From contig NZ_JACEIB010000001.1 in the NCBI RefSeq assembly GCF_013778325.1, positions 558,001 to 622,000 of the forward strand: a DNA stretch of 64,000 nucleotides, given 5' to 3'. A program made the position numbers and the translations under genes. Every line of letters starts with the position of its first letter. Position 1 is the first letter of the stretch. Source of the DNA: Sphingomonas chungangi (GTDB lineage Bacteria > Pseudomonadota > Alphaproteobacteria > Sphingomonadales > Sphingomonadaceae). The notes under the pieces were generated by a model. It was not told where the DNA came from. It saw only the letters and a list, made by a program, of their open reading frames with translations, and did no database searches. Below, in pieces: positions 1 to 7,729 of the stretch.

Positions 1-733
1 GATCCTTGTCGGCATAGGCGGCGGTGCGCGCATCGCGCCCGGCGTCTCCGTCGGTCAACCCCGTGCCCTTTTCAACCAGAGCCATATGAGGGCGCACCCA
101 TCGATCACTGGCCGTCACCACCTGGACGAACTTGTCGAGCGGCACTCCGGCGGCGAGCGCGAGCCGGGTGCCTTCCCAGGCGACCATCCAGTCGGTGTAG
201 ATGATCAGATTGCGTGCGAGCTTCGCCCGCATCCCGTTGCCGAGGCCGCCGCAATGGACCACGGGGTCCGAAAAGCCCGCGATCACGTCGCGCACGCGCT
301 CGAAAGCCTCGTCCGAGCCGCCGACCATGGATGTGATCGACGCTTCGCGAAGTGCCTGCCGTCCCCCGCTGACACCGCAATCGACCAGGGCGGTCCCCTT
401 CGCCGCCGCCGCGTCGGCCGCCCAGAGGATCGTTTCCACCGAAACCGTGCTCAGGATCGCGATCGCCTTGGGCGGGTTCGCACTGGTCAGCACGCCTCCC
501 GGCCCGGTCAGCACGTCACGCGTCTGGCCATCGTTCATCACCGCGATCAGGGCGACGTCCACGCCGTCCGCAGCCTGCGCGGGTGACGGCCGGCCCTGCA
601 CCACGCCTTCCACCGCTCGCAGCGCTTCCCCGTTCACGTCGAACCCCGCCAGGGCGAAGCCCCCATGGCGTCCAAGCGCGCCCGCAACGCCGGAACCGAT
701 TTCGCCCAGACCGATGATCGCTACGCTTTTCAT
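1..733 (-). CDS. NAD(P)-dependent 3-hydroxyacid dehydrogenase, 3-hydroxyisobutyrate dehydrogenase family (3' end cut by window)
   Basis: The first 244 residues are visible, read leftward off the window edge. The N-terminus has a Rossmann dinucleotide motif, IGLGEIGSG (residues 7-15). DCGVSGG (118-124) matches the substrate-binding motif of the 3-hydroxyisobutyrate/6-phosphogluconate dehydrogenase family, and Lys171 with Asn175 in GMRAKLARN fit the conserved GxxxKxxxN catalytic segment. The family oxidises short 3-hydroxyacids or their derivatives with NAD(P). The ATG overlaps the stop of the upstream MaoC gene by 4 bp, so it is translationally coupled in the leftward operon. Its place last in a CoA-based catabolic operon suggests a late 3-hydroxyacyl oxidation, but the substrate cannot be told from sequence. 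Confidence 0.88.
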   Translation of the reverse strand, partial: MKSVAIIGLGEIGSGVAGALGRHGGFALAGFDVNGEALRAVEGVVQGRPSPAQAADGVDVALIAVMNDGQTRDVLTGPGGVLTSANPPKAIAILSTVSVETILWAADAAAAKGTALVDCGVSGGRQALREASITSMVGGSDEAFERVRDVIAGFSDPVVHCGGLGNGMRAKLARNLIIYTDWMVAWEGTRLALAAGVPLDKFVQVVTASDRWVRPHMALVEKGTGLTDGDAGRDARTAAYADKD

Positions 734-1200
734 TCCGATCGCCCCAAGGATGACCGCCTGCGGACCAGCACCGTACGGCGGGCCGACGCGATCGTTTCTC
801 CGCGCTGATTGATGCCTTCGTGAAAGAATTCAATCTCGCCCACGCTCTCGTCTTGAGGGCGGGGGCGGGCGGCGTTCACCGTCGTTCTCGAATAGAGCGT
901 GTCCTGGGCGAAGGTCGGCTTCGGAAAGTCGATCTCGTCCAATCCCAGCACGTCGAGCAGCGTGCCGTGGGTCAGGGCGGCGCTGGACTGGCCGATCACG
1001 ATGCTCAGCGTGTACATGCTGTTGAACAGCGGCTTTCCATAGAGGCCATTGCGCTCCGCGAAATCGATATTGCTGTGCAACGGCTGCGTGTTCAGCGTCA
1101 TGCACGAATACCAGATATTGTCGAATTGGGTGACGGAGCGCCCGCCGTCATGGTCGTAACGCCTGCCGACCTCGAAATCCTCGAACATCAAGCCCGGCAT
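730..1200 (-). CDS. MaoC-like (R)-specific enoyl-CoA hydratase, mesaconyl-CoA-hydratase-like
   Basis: A single hotdog-fold protein of 156 residues. The segment NTQPLH (37-42) followed by GKPLFNSMYTLS resembles the active-site segment of the MaoC subgroup that includes mesaconyl-CoA hydratase, with His42 as the candidate catalytic base. The family adds water to enoyl-CoA thioesters. It sits between a second MaoC gene (41 bp upstream) and the dehydrogenase gene (4-bp overlap downstream), which is the expected order for a hydration step followed by oxidation. The length is normal for a single-domain member. The family assignment is firm; the substrate is not known. Confidence 0.87.
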   Translation of the reverse strand: MPGLMFEDFEVGRRYDHDGGRSVTQFDNIWYSCMTLNTQPLHSNIDFAERNGLYGKPLFNSMYTLSIVIGQSSAALTHGTLLDVLGLDEIDFPKPTFAQDTLYSRTTVNAARPRPQDESVGEIEFFHEGINQRGETIASARRTVLVRRRSSLGRSE

Positions 1201-1241
1201 CGTCTGTCCTCCCGATATGCTCTAGCGGTTCGCGGCATCGT

Positions 1242-1712
1242 TCAGGCCTTCACCGACTTGTAGGCGCGGGTCACCATCATGCCCCGCCGGGTGCATCGCG
1301 CCACGATCTCGTCGCGCTGGTTGAGGCCATCGTGCAGGAAATCGACGATGCCGCGATCCGGTTTGGTCGAGCTGGCCCGCTTGCCGAGGATCGTCGTGAC
1401 GCCGCGCAGCGTGTCGCCGGGGAACACGGGATGGGGAAAGGACACGCCTCCCATGCTGAGATTGCCCAGCGTCGTGCCGAGCGTCAATTCGGTGACCTGC
1501 ACTCCCATGATCAGCGACAATACGTAGAGCGGGTGTATCTGCACACGGCCGTGAGGGGAATTCTTCGCCGCCCAGGCCTCGCTCAGATAGCGCGGTTCGG
1601 TATCCATGCACATGCAGGCATATTGGATCGAATCCGCGAGCGTCACCGTCCGCTCGGCCTCGTGCGGATAGACCGCGCCCTCCTCGAAATCCTCGAAATA
1701 CAGCCCTGCCAT
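1242..1712 (-). CDS. MaoC-like hotdog-fold protein with altered active-site segment
   Basis: A paralogue of the preceding MaoC protein, also 156 residues and collinear with it without gaps in the active-site region. The segment equivalent to NTQPLH reads DTEPRY (37-42), so the usual active-site His is Tyr42 and residue 37 is Asp rather than Asn. Related two-subunit MaoC hydratases are known in which only one subunit carries a full active site, so this protein may be the structural partner of its neighbour. That is inference. It lies 24 bp downstream of an acyl-CoA dehydrogenase gene in the same operon. Confidence 0.82.
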   Translation of the reverse strand: MAGLYFEDFEEGAVYPHEAERTVTLADSIQYACMCMDTEPRYLSEAWAAKNSPHGRVQIHPLYVLSLIMGVQVTELTLGTTLGNLSMGGVSFPHPVFPGDTLRGVTTILGKRASSTKPDRGIVDFLHDGLNQRDEIVARCTRRGMMVTRAYKSVKA

Positions 1713-1736
1713 ATCGCAATCTCCGTTGCCCGTGGC

Positions 1737-2909
1737 CTAATAGGACTTGGGGAGCCCCAGCACCCGCTCTGCAATGTGCGAAAGGATAAGTGGGCCCGTG
1801 ATCGGCGTGATCCGCAGGACCTGGACCTCGCGCAAATAGCGCTCGACGTGATATTCCTGGGCGTAACCCATGCCGCCATGGGTGAGGATCGCCTGCTCGC
1901 ACGCCTCGAAACCGGCTTCCGCAGCCAGCCATTTGGCAGCGTTGGCCTCGATGCCCGCGGGCTTGCCCGAATCGTAGAGCGATGCGGCCTTGTAGGCCAT
2001 CAGATTGGCCGCCTCGAGCTTGCACCAGTTGGCGGCGAGCGGGTGTTGCACCGCCTGGTTCATGCCGATCGGCCGATTGAAGACGATTCGCTCCTGGGCA
2101 TAGGCGGAAGCCCGGCGCAGGGCGGCGCGACCCATTCCCACGCATTCGACCGCGACCAGCAGCCGCTCTGGATTGAGGCTGTCGAAGAGATGATAGAGAC
2201 CCTTGCCCTCCTCGCCGATCAGGTCTTCCTTGGGAACGGGCATGCCGTCAAAAAAGACCGAGTTTGAATCGACCGCATGGCGGCCCATCTTCGCGATGGG
2301 CCGGATCTCCGCGAAGTCACGGTTCAGGTCGGTGTAGAACAGGCTCAGCCCGTCGATGGGGCGCTTGCACTGCTCGATCGGGGTGGTGCGGACGAGCAGC
2401 ATCACCTTGTTCGCGATCTGCGCCGTCGACATCCAGATCTTCTGGCCGGAAACGATATATTTGCCGCGCTGCGGGTCCCATTCCGCGCGCACCTTGTTGT
2501 GCGTGGTGTCCACCCCCGCATCGGGCTCGGTCACGCCGAAGGCCGACCGGTCCTCGAGCGTCATCAGCCGGGGAATCCAGCGCTGCCGCTGTTCGGGCGT
2601 ACCGTATTTGAGGATCGAGCCGGGCACGAAGACGTTGACGTGGATGGAGGTGCAGCCGGCGAGGCAGGCGCCCGATTCCGCGATGGTCTGCATCATGATC
2701 GCCGCTTCGGTCATGCCAAGGCCGGAGCCGCCATATTCCTCGGGCACCACGATGCCCAGGAATCCCGCATCGGCGAAGGCGCGCGCGAAATCGTGTGGGA
2801 ATTCGTGCTTGTTATCCTTCTCGAGCCAATATTCGTCAGGAAACCGATCGCAGATGCGCTGCACCGCGTCGCGCACGGCGAGTTGCGATTCATTGAATTC
2901 GAAATCCAT
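1737..2909 (-). CDS. Acyl-CoA dehydrogenase family protein
   Basis: At 390 residues it has the full length of the FAD-dependent acyl-CoA dehydrogenase fold: N-terminal helical domain (EYGGSGLGMTEAAIM), middle strand domain (FGVTEPDAGVD, VSGQKIWMSTAQIA) and C-terminal helical domain (GGMGYAQEYHVERYLREVQ). The family makes a 2-enoyl-CoA and passes electrons to electron-transfer flavoprotein. The segment equivalent to YEGT, which holds the catalytic Glu of medium-chain enzymes, reads TPIT here, so the base must lie elsewhere or the reaction differs. The gene is third in the leftward operon, between a CoA-transferase and the two MaoC genes. Confidence 0.88.
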   Translation of the reverse strand: MDFEFNESQLAVRDAVQRICDRFPDEYWLEKDNKHEFPHDFARAFADAGFLGIVVPEEYGGSGLGMTEAAIMMQTIAESGACLAGCTSIHVNVFVPGSILKYGTPEQRQRWIPRLMTLEDRSAFGVTEPDAGVDTTHNKVRAEWDPQRGKYIVSGQKIWMSTAQIANKVMLLVRTTPIEQCKRPIDGLSLFYTDLNRDFAEIRPIAKMGRHAVDSNSVFFDGMPVPKEDLIGEEGKGLYHLFDSLNPERLLVAVECVGMGRAALRRASAYAQERIVFNRPIGMNQAVQHPLAANWCKLEAANLMAYKAASLYDSGKPAGIEANAAKWLAAEAGFEACEQAILTHGGMGYAQEYHVERYLREVQVLRITPITGPLILSHIAERVLGLPKSY

Positions 2910-2949
2910 GGACGTTCCTCAAAGACGGATGTTTGAACCGGCCGATGGA

Positions 2950-4146
2950 TTAGATGACGCCATTGGCCCTGAGCGCGGAAATCTGTTCGGCGGTGAAGCC
3001 GAGTGTCGCACGATAGACTTCGTCATTGTCCGATCCGAGCGGACGGCTCAGATGACGCACTTCACCCGGCGTCTCGGAGAATTTGGGTACCACGCCCGGC
3101 ACGCGAGCGTTGCCCAGCGTCGGATCCTCCACATCGATGATGTTGCCGCGCGCGAGGACGTGCGGATCCTGGAAGATCTGGGCGATATCGAACAGCTCGA
3201 TGGCAACGACGTCGCCCCGCTCGAAGATGCCCAGTACGTCGTCCGCCTCGCGCGCGCCGATCCAATCCGCGATGATCGCTTCCAGCGCGTCGGCATTGCG
3301 GAAACGCTCCGCATTCGTGTTGAAGCGAGGATCGTTGGCAAGCCCCTCGCCCCCGACCGCGATGAGAAGCCGCTGCGCCGTTTTTTCCGAGGAGACGGCG
3401 ATGGCGATCCATCGTCCGTCGCTGGTCTCGAACGCTCCGCGCGGCGCGGCGCCCGGCAGGCGGTTGCCCATGCGTTGGGGAATGCGGCCCAACTGATCGA
3501 AGCTGAGAACCTGATCCTCCAGAATGCGGAACAGCGGCTCGTACAGGCTGATGTCGATCATCTGCCCCCGGCCGTTCCCGTGATCGCGATTGTAGATCGC
3601 GAACATCACCGCGAAGGCTCCGAACAGGCCGGTGATGTTGTCCGCCAGCGGCAACGAGGCGAGCGCCGGCGCACCATTGGCGGGGCCGGTGCGCATCGCC
3701 AGGCCCGACAAGCCCTCCGCGACCGTGCCGAAGCCGGGCCTGTTGGAATACGGGCCGTCCTGGCCGAAGCCGCTGATCCGCAGGAGAACCAGCTTGGGGT
3801 TGGCGGCTTTCAGCTTGTCCCAGCCCAGTCCCCATTTCTCCAAAGTGCCGGGCCGGAAATTCTCGATCAGGATATCGGCGTCTTTCACCAGACGCAGCAG
3901 GATCTCCGCTCCTTCCGGTTTGCCGAGGTTGAGCGAGAGGGCCGTCTTGTTGCGCCCAGACACCCGATGCCAGAGCGAGATCCCGTCCTTCAGGGGATTG
4001 AGCGTGCGCGCAGGATCTCCGGCGCGAGGATCCTCGATCTTGAGCACATCGGCCCCGTGATCGGCCAGCATCGAACTGGCCATACCGCCCGCCACGATTG
4101 TCGAGATATCGACAACCTTCAGCCCGGCGAGGGCGCCCGCGTTCAT
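2950..4146 (-). CDS. CaiB/BaiF family (class III) CoA-transferase
   Basis: The 398-residue protein has the hallmarks of class III CoA-transferases: LKVVDISTIVAGGMASSMLADHGADVLKIEDP at the N-terminus, then DPARTLNPL, NKTALSLNLGKPEG and DILIENFRPGTLEKWGLG. The family moves CoA between an acyl-CoA and a free carboxylate and usually works as an interlocked dimer. The gene starts inside the stop of a second CoA-transferase gene (4-bp ATGA overlap), so the two are coupled and may form a heteromer or act on successive substrates. It begins the operon's CoA chemistry upstream of the dehydrogenase and hydratases. Confidence 0.9.
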   Translation of the reverse strand: MNAGALAGLKVVDISTIVAGGMASSMLADHGADVLKIEDPRAGDPARTLNPLKDGISLWHRVSGRNKTALSLNLGKPEGAEILLRLVKDADILIENFRPGTLEKWGLGWDKLKAANPKLVLLRISGFGQDGPYSNRPGFGTVAEGLSGLAMRTGPANGAPALASLPLADNITGLFGAFAVMFAIYNRDHGNGRGQMIDISLYEPLFRILEDQVLSFDQLGRIPQRMGNRLPGAAPRGAFETSDGRWIAIAVSSEKTAQRLLIAVGGEGLANDPRFNTNAERFRNADALEAIIADWIGAREADDVLGIFERGDVVAIELFDIAQIFQDPHVLARGNIIDVEDPTLGNARVPGVVPKFSETPGEVRHLSRPLGSDNDEVYRATLGFTAEQISALRANGVI

Positions 4147-5363
4147 CGGGCGACCTCCGCCTGGAGTATGACGGAATCGGACAGCAGCCGATCGATCTCG
4201 TCGTTGCCGAACGCCGCCTCCGTCAGGATTTCCCTGCTATGCTCGCCGAGCAGGGGCGCATGCCGATCGAGCCGACCCGGCGTCCCGTGCAGTACGGCGG
4301 GGGGGGTGATCTGGGGGGTCGCACCCAGCAAGGGATGGTCGAGCTGCTGGATCACGCCGGCCTGCTGGATATGCGGGTGATCGAGGATCTCGCTGAACGT
4401 ATAGACGGGGCTGAACAGCACCTGCCTCTCGCGGAAACGCCGCTCCCAATAAGCGGTGGGATGCTGGATGAAACGGGCCTGCAGGATTTCCGACAGTTCG
4501 CGATGCGCCTCAAGCCGATCGGAATTGGTGGCGAATTCCGGCCGTTCGCCGAGCTCCGGCATCTCGACCGCCTCGCAGAAGCGCGGCCACATGACGTTGC
4601 CGCCGTTCCACACGCCGGCGACGACGAAGCCGTCCGATGTCCGCCACACCTGGTAGGGCATCACCACCGAGTGCGCGCCGCCGTTGCGCCGGGGCTCCTG
4701 TCCCGTCGCCCAATGGGTCGCGAGGCGGGTGGTCAGCGAGGTGAGCATCGCGTGCAGCATCGATATCTCGATGAGCTGGCCCTCTCCCGTCTTGGCGCGC
4801 GCGAGCAGGCCGAGCGTGACCGCCTGCACCCCGATCATGGCGGCCGTGAAATCCGCCATCGGAACGCCGACGAGCACGGGTCCGCCATCCTCTTCGCCCG
4901 TCACCGACATGATGCCGGACATCGCCTGCACCACCGGATCGGTACCGGGGAATGGCTCCAGCGGCCCGCGCCCGAACGCGGAGATCGATACGTAGATCAA
5001 GCCGGGGTTGATCTGTCTCATGGCTTCGTAGCCGATGCCGATCTTGTCGGCGACGCCGGGCTTGTAGTTCTCGACGAGCACATCGGCGGTTTCGACCAGC
5101 TTGCGGATGATCTCGATACCGCGCGGGCTGCGCATGTCGATCGCCAGGCTGCGCTTGCCGCGATTCCACATCAGATACGGCGCGCTGACCTTGCCCTGGA
5201 CCAATTCCCCGGTCGTCCTGCTCGCATCGCCATCCGGAAGCCCTTCGATCTTGATCACGTCGGCGCCGTAATCCGCCATGAAGACCGTCGCGTAGGGCCC
5301 GGACATGTGGCGGGTGAAATCGAGAATCCTTACTCCATCCAGCGGCGCTATCACCCTGCTCAC
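4143..5363 (-). CDS. CaiB/BaiF family (class III) CoA-transferase, first gene of leftward operon
   Basis: The 406-residue protein carries the same family landmarks as its downstream neighbour: VRILDFTRHMSGPYATVFMADYGADVIKIE, RGKRSLAIDMRSPRG, and DVLVENYKPGVADKIGIGYEA. It is the promoter-proximal gene of the leftward operon and is divergent from the ferredoxin/P450 operon, with about 190 bp between the two start regions. Having two different class III transferases in tandem is common in pathways where a carboxylic acid is activated by CoA exchange rather than by an ATP-dependent ligase. No ligase gene is visible in the cluster, which fits that idea. Confidence 0.9.
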   Translation of the reverse strand: MSRVIAPLDGVRILDFTRHMSGPYATVFMADYGADVIKIEGLPDGDASRTTGELVQGKVSAPYLMWNRGKRSLAIDMRSPRGIEIIRKLVETADVLVENYKPGVADKIGIGYEAMRQINPGLIYVSISAFGRGPLEPFPGTDPVVQAMSGIMSVTGEEDGGPVLVGVPMADFTAAMIGVQAVTLGLLARAKTGEGQLIEISMLHAMLTSLTTRLATHWATGQEPRRNGGAHSVVMPYQVWRTSDGFVVAGVWNGGNVMWPRFCEAVEMPELGERPEFATNSDRLEAHRELSEILQARFIQHPTAYWERRFRERQVLFSPVYTFSEILDHPHIQQAGVIQQLDHPLLGATPQITPPAVLHGTPGRLDRHAPLLGEHSREILTEAAFGNDEIDRLLSDSVILQAEVAR

Positions 5364-5550
5364 TCCTCATACCATCGTTTTCTCGAGCAGTGCGGGGCTC
5401 CCGATCGACCCTTGCGCACCCCCCTATTTCGTTATAACCATAATACTGAATATGAGGTTGTCAACCGAGGTCGGTCGATCATCGACGCGGCGCCGCCCAT
5501 CGGCCTGCTGGCGATGAATGATCTGAAATATCAAATATGTGAGTGAGGTA
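5364..5550. promoter_or_regulatory. Divergent control region between the two catabolic arms
   Basis: The AT-richer stretch lies between the leftward CoA-transferase gene and the rightward ferredoxin remnant. It contains an 8-bp perfect palindrome GTTATAAC at 5431-5438 and an 11-bp palindrome GGTTGTCAACC at 5456-5466, either of which could be an operator for a dimeric repressor. No regulator gene is visible in the cluster, so it may lie outside the window. Confidence 0.5.
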
Positions 5551-5818
5551 ATGGTCAGGATATGCTTCTCGGAGACCGTCCTCCCGGCCGCGTTCGGGAA
5601 TCTGGTTCCCGATATCATCGCGAACGTTCCGGGACCTCTCGTGCGTGGCTTGCCATGCTCATGCTGATGACGCGTGGATCGAGCTCCTGCCTGCCGAGAC
5701 GCCGGACGAAGACGACATGTCGGAAGAATCAACGCCCAGCGGCAGGCCGTGCTGCCAGATCCGCATCGCGGACACGCGGGGCGGTTTGCGCGTCCATATT
5801 CCCGCAATGCAGCGCTAA
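5551..5818 (+). pseudogene. Degenerate [2Fe-2S] ferredoxin (P450 redox partner remnant)
   Basis: No single frame is open, but two frames join into a ferredoxin. From the ATG at 5551 one frame gives MVRICFSE and then GNLVPDIIANVPG, as at the start of P450-type ferredoxins. From about 5633 the next frame gives LSCVACHAHADDAWIELLP, PDEDDMSEES and CCQIRIAD up to a stop at 5816-5818. This matches the CxxCH..AW...LP..DE and CQI segments of adrenodoxin-like ferredoxins. The product would be near 89 residues against about 105 for the family. Part of the middle, including the first cluster cysteine, seems lost, and a frameshift lies near 5630. It sits 35 bp upstream of the P450 gene, the normal place for its electron donor. 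A sequencing error could explain the frameshift but not the shortening. Confidence 0.7.
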
Positions 5819-5853
5819 AACGGCCCAAGCGCACTGAAAGAAAGGTCTCCCAG

Positions 5854-7122
5854 ATGGAATCCCAGTCCGGCGAATGCCCGTTTAGGGTCGAAGATTTTTC
5901 CTTCCCGTCTCCCGAGGTGACGAAGGATCCCTTCCCCTTCTACAAGGCGTTGCGATCCCAAAGTCCGGTCTTCCGCAACCCGGAAACGGGAGACTTTCTG
6001 GTCTCCCGCCGCAAGGACATCGATTTCGTCCTGAAGAATCCCGAGATATTCTCGAACCGGAACTACCTGGCCGATCCGCGGATGGCCGGCGAGAGCCGGC
6101 GCTATCTCGATACGCCGCCGCCCATTCCCGGCGATGCGATCCAGACCGTGTTCAGCCTTACCATGTCCGACCCCCCGGAACATGGCATCAAGCGCCGGGC
6201 GCTGCGGAGCCTGGTGAATCCCCGCTATGTTCGGAACTGCGAGGAAACGCTGGAGCGCATCGCCAACGAACTGATCGATGTGTTCATCGATCGCGGAGAG
6301 GTCGAACTGCGCAAGGAGTTTGCCGATCCCCTGGCCCTGCTGACGATCTGCGAACTGGCGGGCTTCCCGCCCGAGGATCGGGCGACGTTCCTGAGTTGGA
6401 ATCGGATCGGCACCGGTCACGGCCGACGCTTCCTCACCGAGGAGCAATTGCAGGCTCAGGACAAGGATATTCCCGCCCGCGACGCCTATTGCGAGGCGAT
6501 CATCAAGGATCGGCTGGACAATCCGAGGGACGACTTCCTCACCGAAGTCGTCCATGCGCAGGTGGCGCGCGACGGCGCGCTCAATCTGCCCTATCTGACC
6601 GCCGAGATCGGGCTCATCCTCACCGCCGGCAACGAGACGACGTCGCGCCTGATCGCGAATGTCATGCGGCTTCTCATCGAGCATCCGGATCAGCTTGCTC
6701 TGCTGCTGGCGGACCGCGCGCTGATTCCGGGGGCCGTGGACGAGGCGCTTCGTTTCGAATCCCCGACGCAATGGACCTCGCGGTTGGCTTTGGAGGATAC
6801 CGAGATCGATGGCATGCCGATCCCCAAGGGATCCTATGTGCTCATGCTCTTCGGTTCGGCGAATCGCGACGAGAGCTGGGGTGATCCGGACGTGTTCAGG
6901 GTCGATCGGAAGCGCGGGCCGGATCTCATGGCCTTCGGCGGCGGTATCCATCGCTGTCTCGGCTTCCCGATCGCGCTCGCCGAAGGGCGGATCGCGCTTT
7001 CGGTGCTGCTGGACCGGTTGAAGAATCCGCGTTTCGCATCCGGACATGAAGCCGACCGGGAAAATATCGACAATTTCCAGAAGCGCGTGCCCAAGGAATT
7101 GCACATCGAGTTCGATCGATGA
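5854..7122 (+). CDS. Cytochrome P450
   Basis: The 422-residue soluble bacterial P450 starts at 5854 behind a purine-rich GAAAGAAAGG; the frame is open further upstream, but that part overlaps the ferredoxin remnant. The I-helix oxygen-activation motif is AGNETT (258-263), the K helix has EALR, and the haem loop FGGGIHRCLG (361-370) places the cysteine ligand at Cys368. The enzyme should hydroxylate a hydrophobic compound with electrons from a ferredoxin. The ferredoxin gene next to it is broken, so another donor must serve if the enzyme is active. It overlaps the SnoaL-like gene by 4 bp. It is probably the entry oxidation of the cluster, which is inference from context. Confidence 0.94.
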   Translation: MESQSGECPFRVEDFSFPSPEVTKDPFPFYKALRSQSPVFRNPETGDFLVSRRKDIDFVLKNPEIFSNRNYLADPRMAGESRRYLDTPPPIPGDAIQTVFSLTMSDPPEHGIKRRALRSLVNPRYVRNCEETLERIANELIDVFIDRGEVELRKEFADPLALLTICELAGFPPEDRATFLSWNRIGTGHGRRFLTEEQLQAQDKDIPARDAYCEAIIKDRLDNPRDDFLTEVVHAQVARDGALNLPYLTAEIGLILTAGNETTSRLIANVMRLLIEHPDQLALLLADRALIPGAVDEALRFESPTQWTSRLALEDTEIDGMPIPKGSYVLMLFGSANRDESWGDPDVFRVDRKRGPDLMAFGGGIHRCLGFPIALAEGRIALSVLLDRLKNPRFASGHEADRENIDNFQKRVPKELHIEFDR

Positions 7123-7553
7123 GCGAGCCAGCTGATCCGGCCCCGGTCGGCGCGGAGATCCAGATCGCGGTCCACGACGCCCTCGCGCGCTATGCTTTCG
7201 CCTACGACATGGACCAGCTTCATTTGCTCGAAGCCTGCTTTGCCGAGAATGCCGAGGTCTGGTTCTCGACGGGACAGCTAACCGGCCGGGACGCGGTGCT
7301 GGCGGAACTGTGCCGACGCCGATCGGGCTATCGTCCCCGCGAGGAGACACCCTGGCATATCATCACCAACATTTTCGTGCGGAGGGAGCAGCAGTCGGGC
7401 GAACTGCTGGCGACGTCCTATTTCTCATTCGGCGTTCATCGCCCCGGGCAGTCGATGGCTGTCACTAAATACGGGCGATATGACGACGTGTTCGTATTCG
7501 AGCAGGATCGCTGGCGCATAGCGAGGCGCCGGATCGTTCCGCTCGGACAATGA
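7119..7553 (+). CDS. SnoaL/NTF2-like small protein
   Basis: The 144-residue protein has the NTF2-like alpha+beta pattern: an N-terminal helix ALARYAFAYDMDQLHLLEACFAENAEVWF, a middle segment GRDAVLAELCRR and PWHIITNIFV, and a final paired-strand segment YDDVFVFEQDRWRIARRRIVPLG. Members of this family in catabolic clusters act as small isomerases, hydratases or ring-modifying enzymes, with the catalytic residues in the central cone. No residue here decides between these roles. It is translationally coupled to the P450 (4-bp overlap), so it probably acts on the P450 product or helps in the same step. Confidence 0.8.
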   Translation: MSEPADPAPVGAEIQIAVHDALARYAFAYDMDQLHLLEACFAENAEVWFSTGQLTGRDAVLAELCRRRSGYRPREETPWHIITNIFVRREQQSGELLATSYFSFGVHRPGQSMAVTKYGRYDDVFVFEQDRWRIARRRIVPLGQ

Positions 7554-7729
7554 TGCACTGCCCCTGGCCATCGTAGTTCGCCATTCGGTTTCCGCGAACG
7601 CGCCATAACCGCGCACATTTCTCGATCGGTGAAGGTTTCCGAAGCGAGGGCTTCAAATCATATGGACAGAGCCGACAGAATCAGTATATCTATAATAATA
7701 AATATAACGATGTTGATGGGGAGGCGCGA
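7554..7729 (+). promoter_or_regulatory. Upstream region of the TonB receptor gene
   Basis: The 176-bp gap contains a very AT-rich block at about 7680-7715, just before GGGAGGCG, a strong ribosome binding site for the ATG at 7730. The AT block is the likely promoter for the receptor and downstream beta-oxidation genes, which would make them a transcription unit separate from the P450 genes. Confidence 0.45.

Noticed and set aside
2356-4380. 674-residue forward ORF over the acyl-CoA dehydrogenase and CoA-transferase genes
   Set aside because: Shadow of the leftward operon; composition is rich in Arg, Ser and Ala without motifs.
5815-7350. 511-residue reverse ORF over the P450 gene
   Set aside because: Shadow of the P450, which has all expected motifs.
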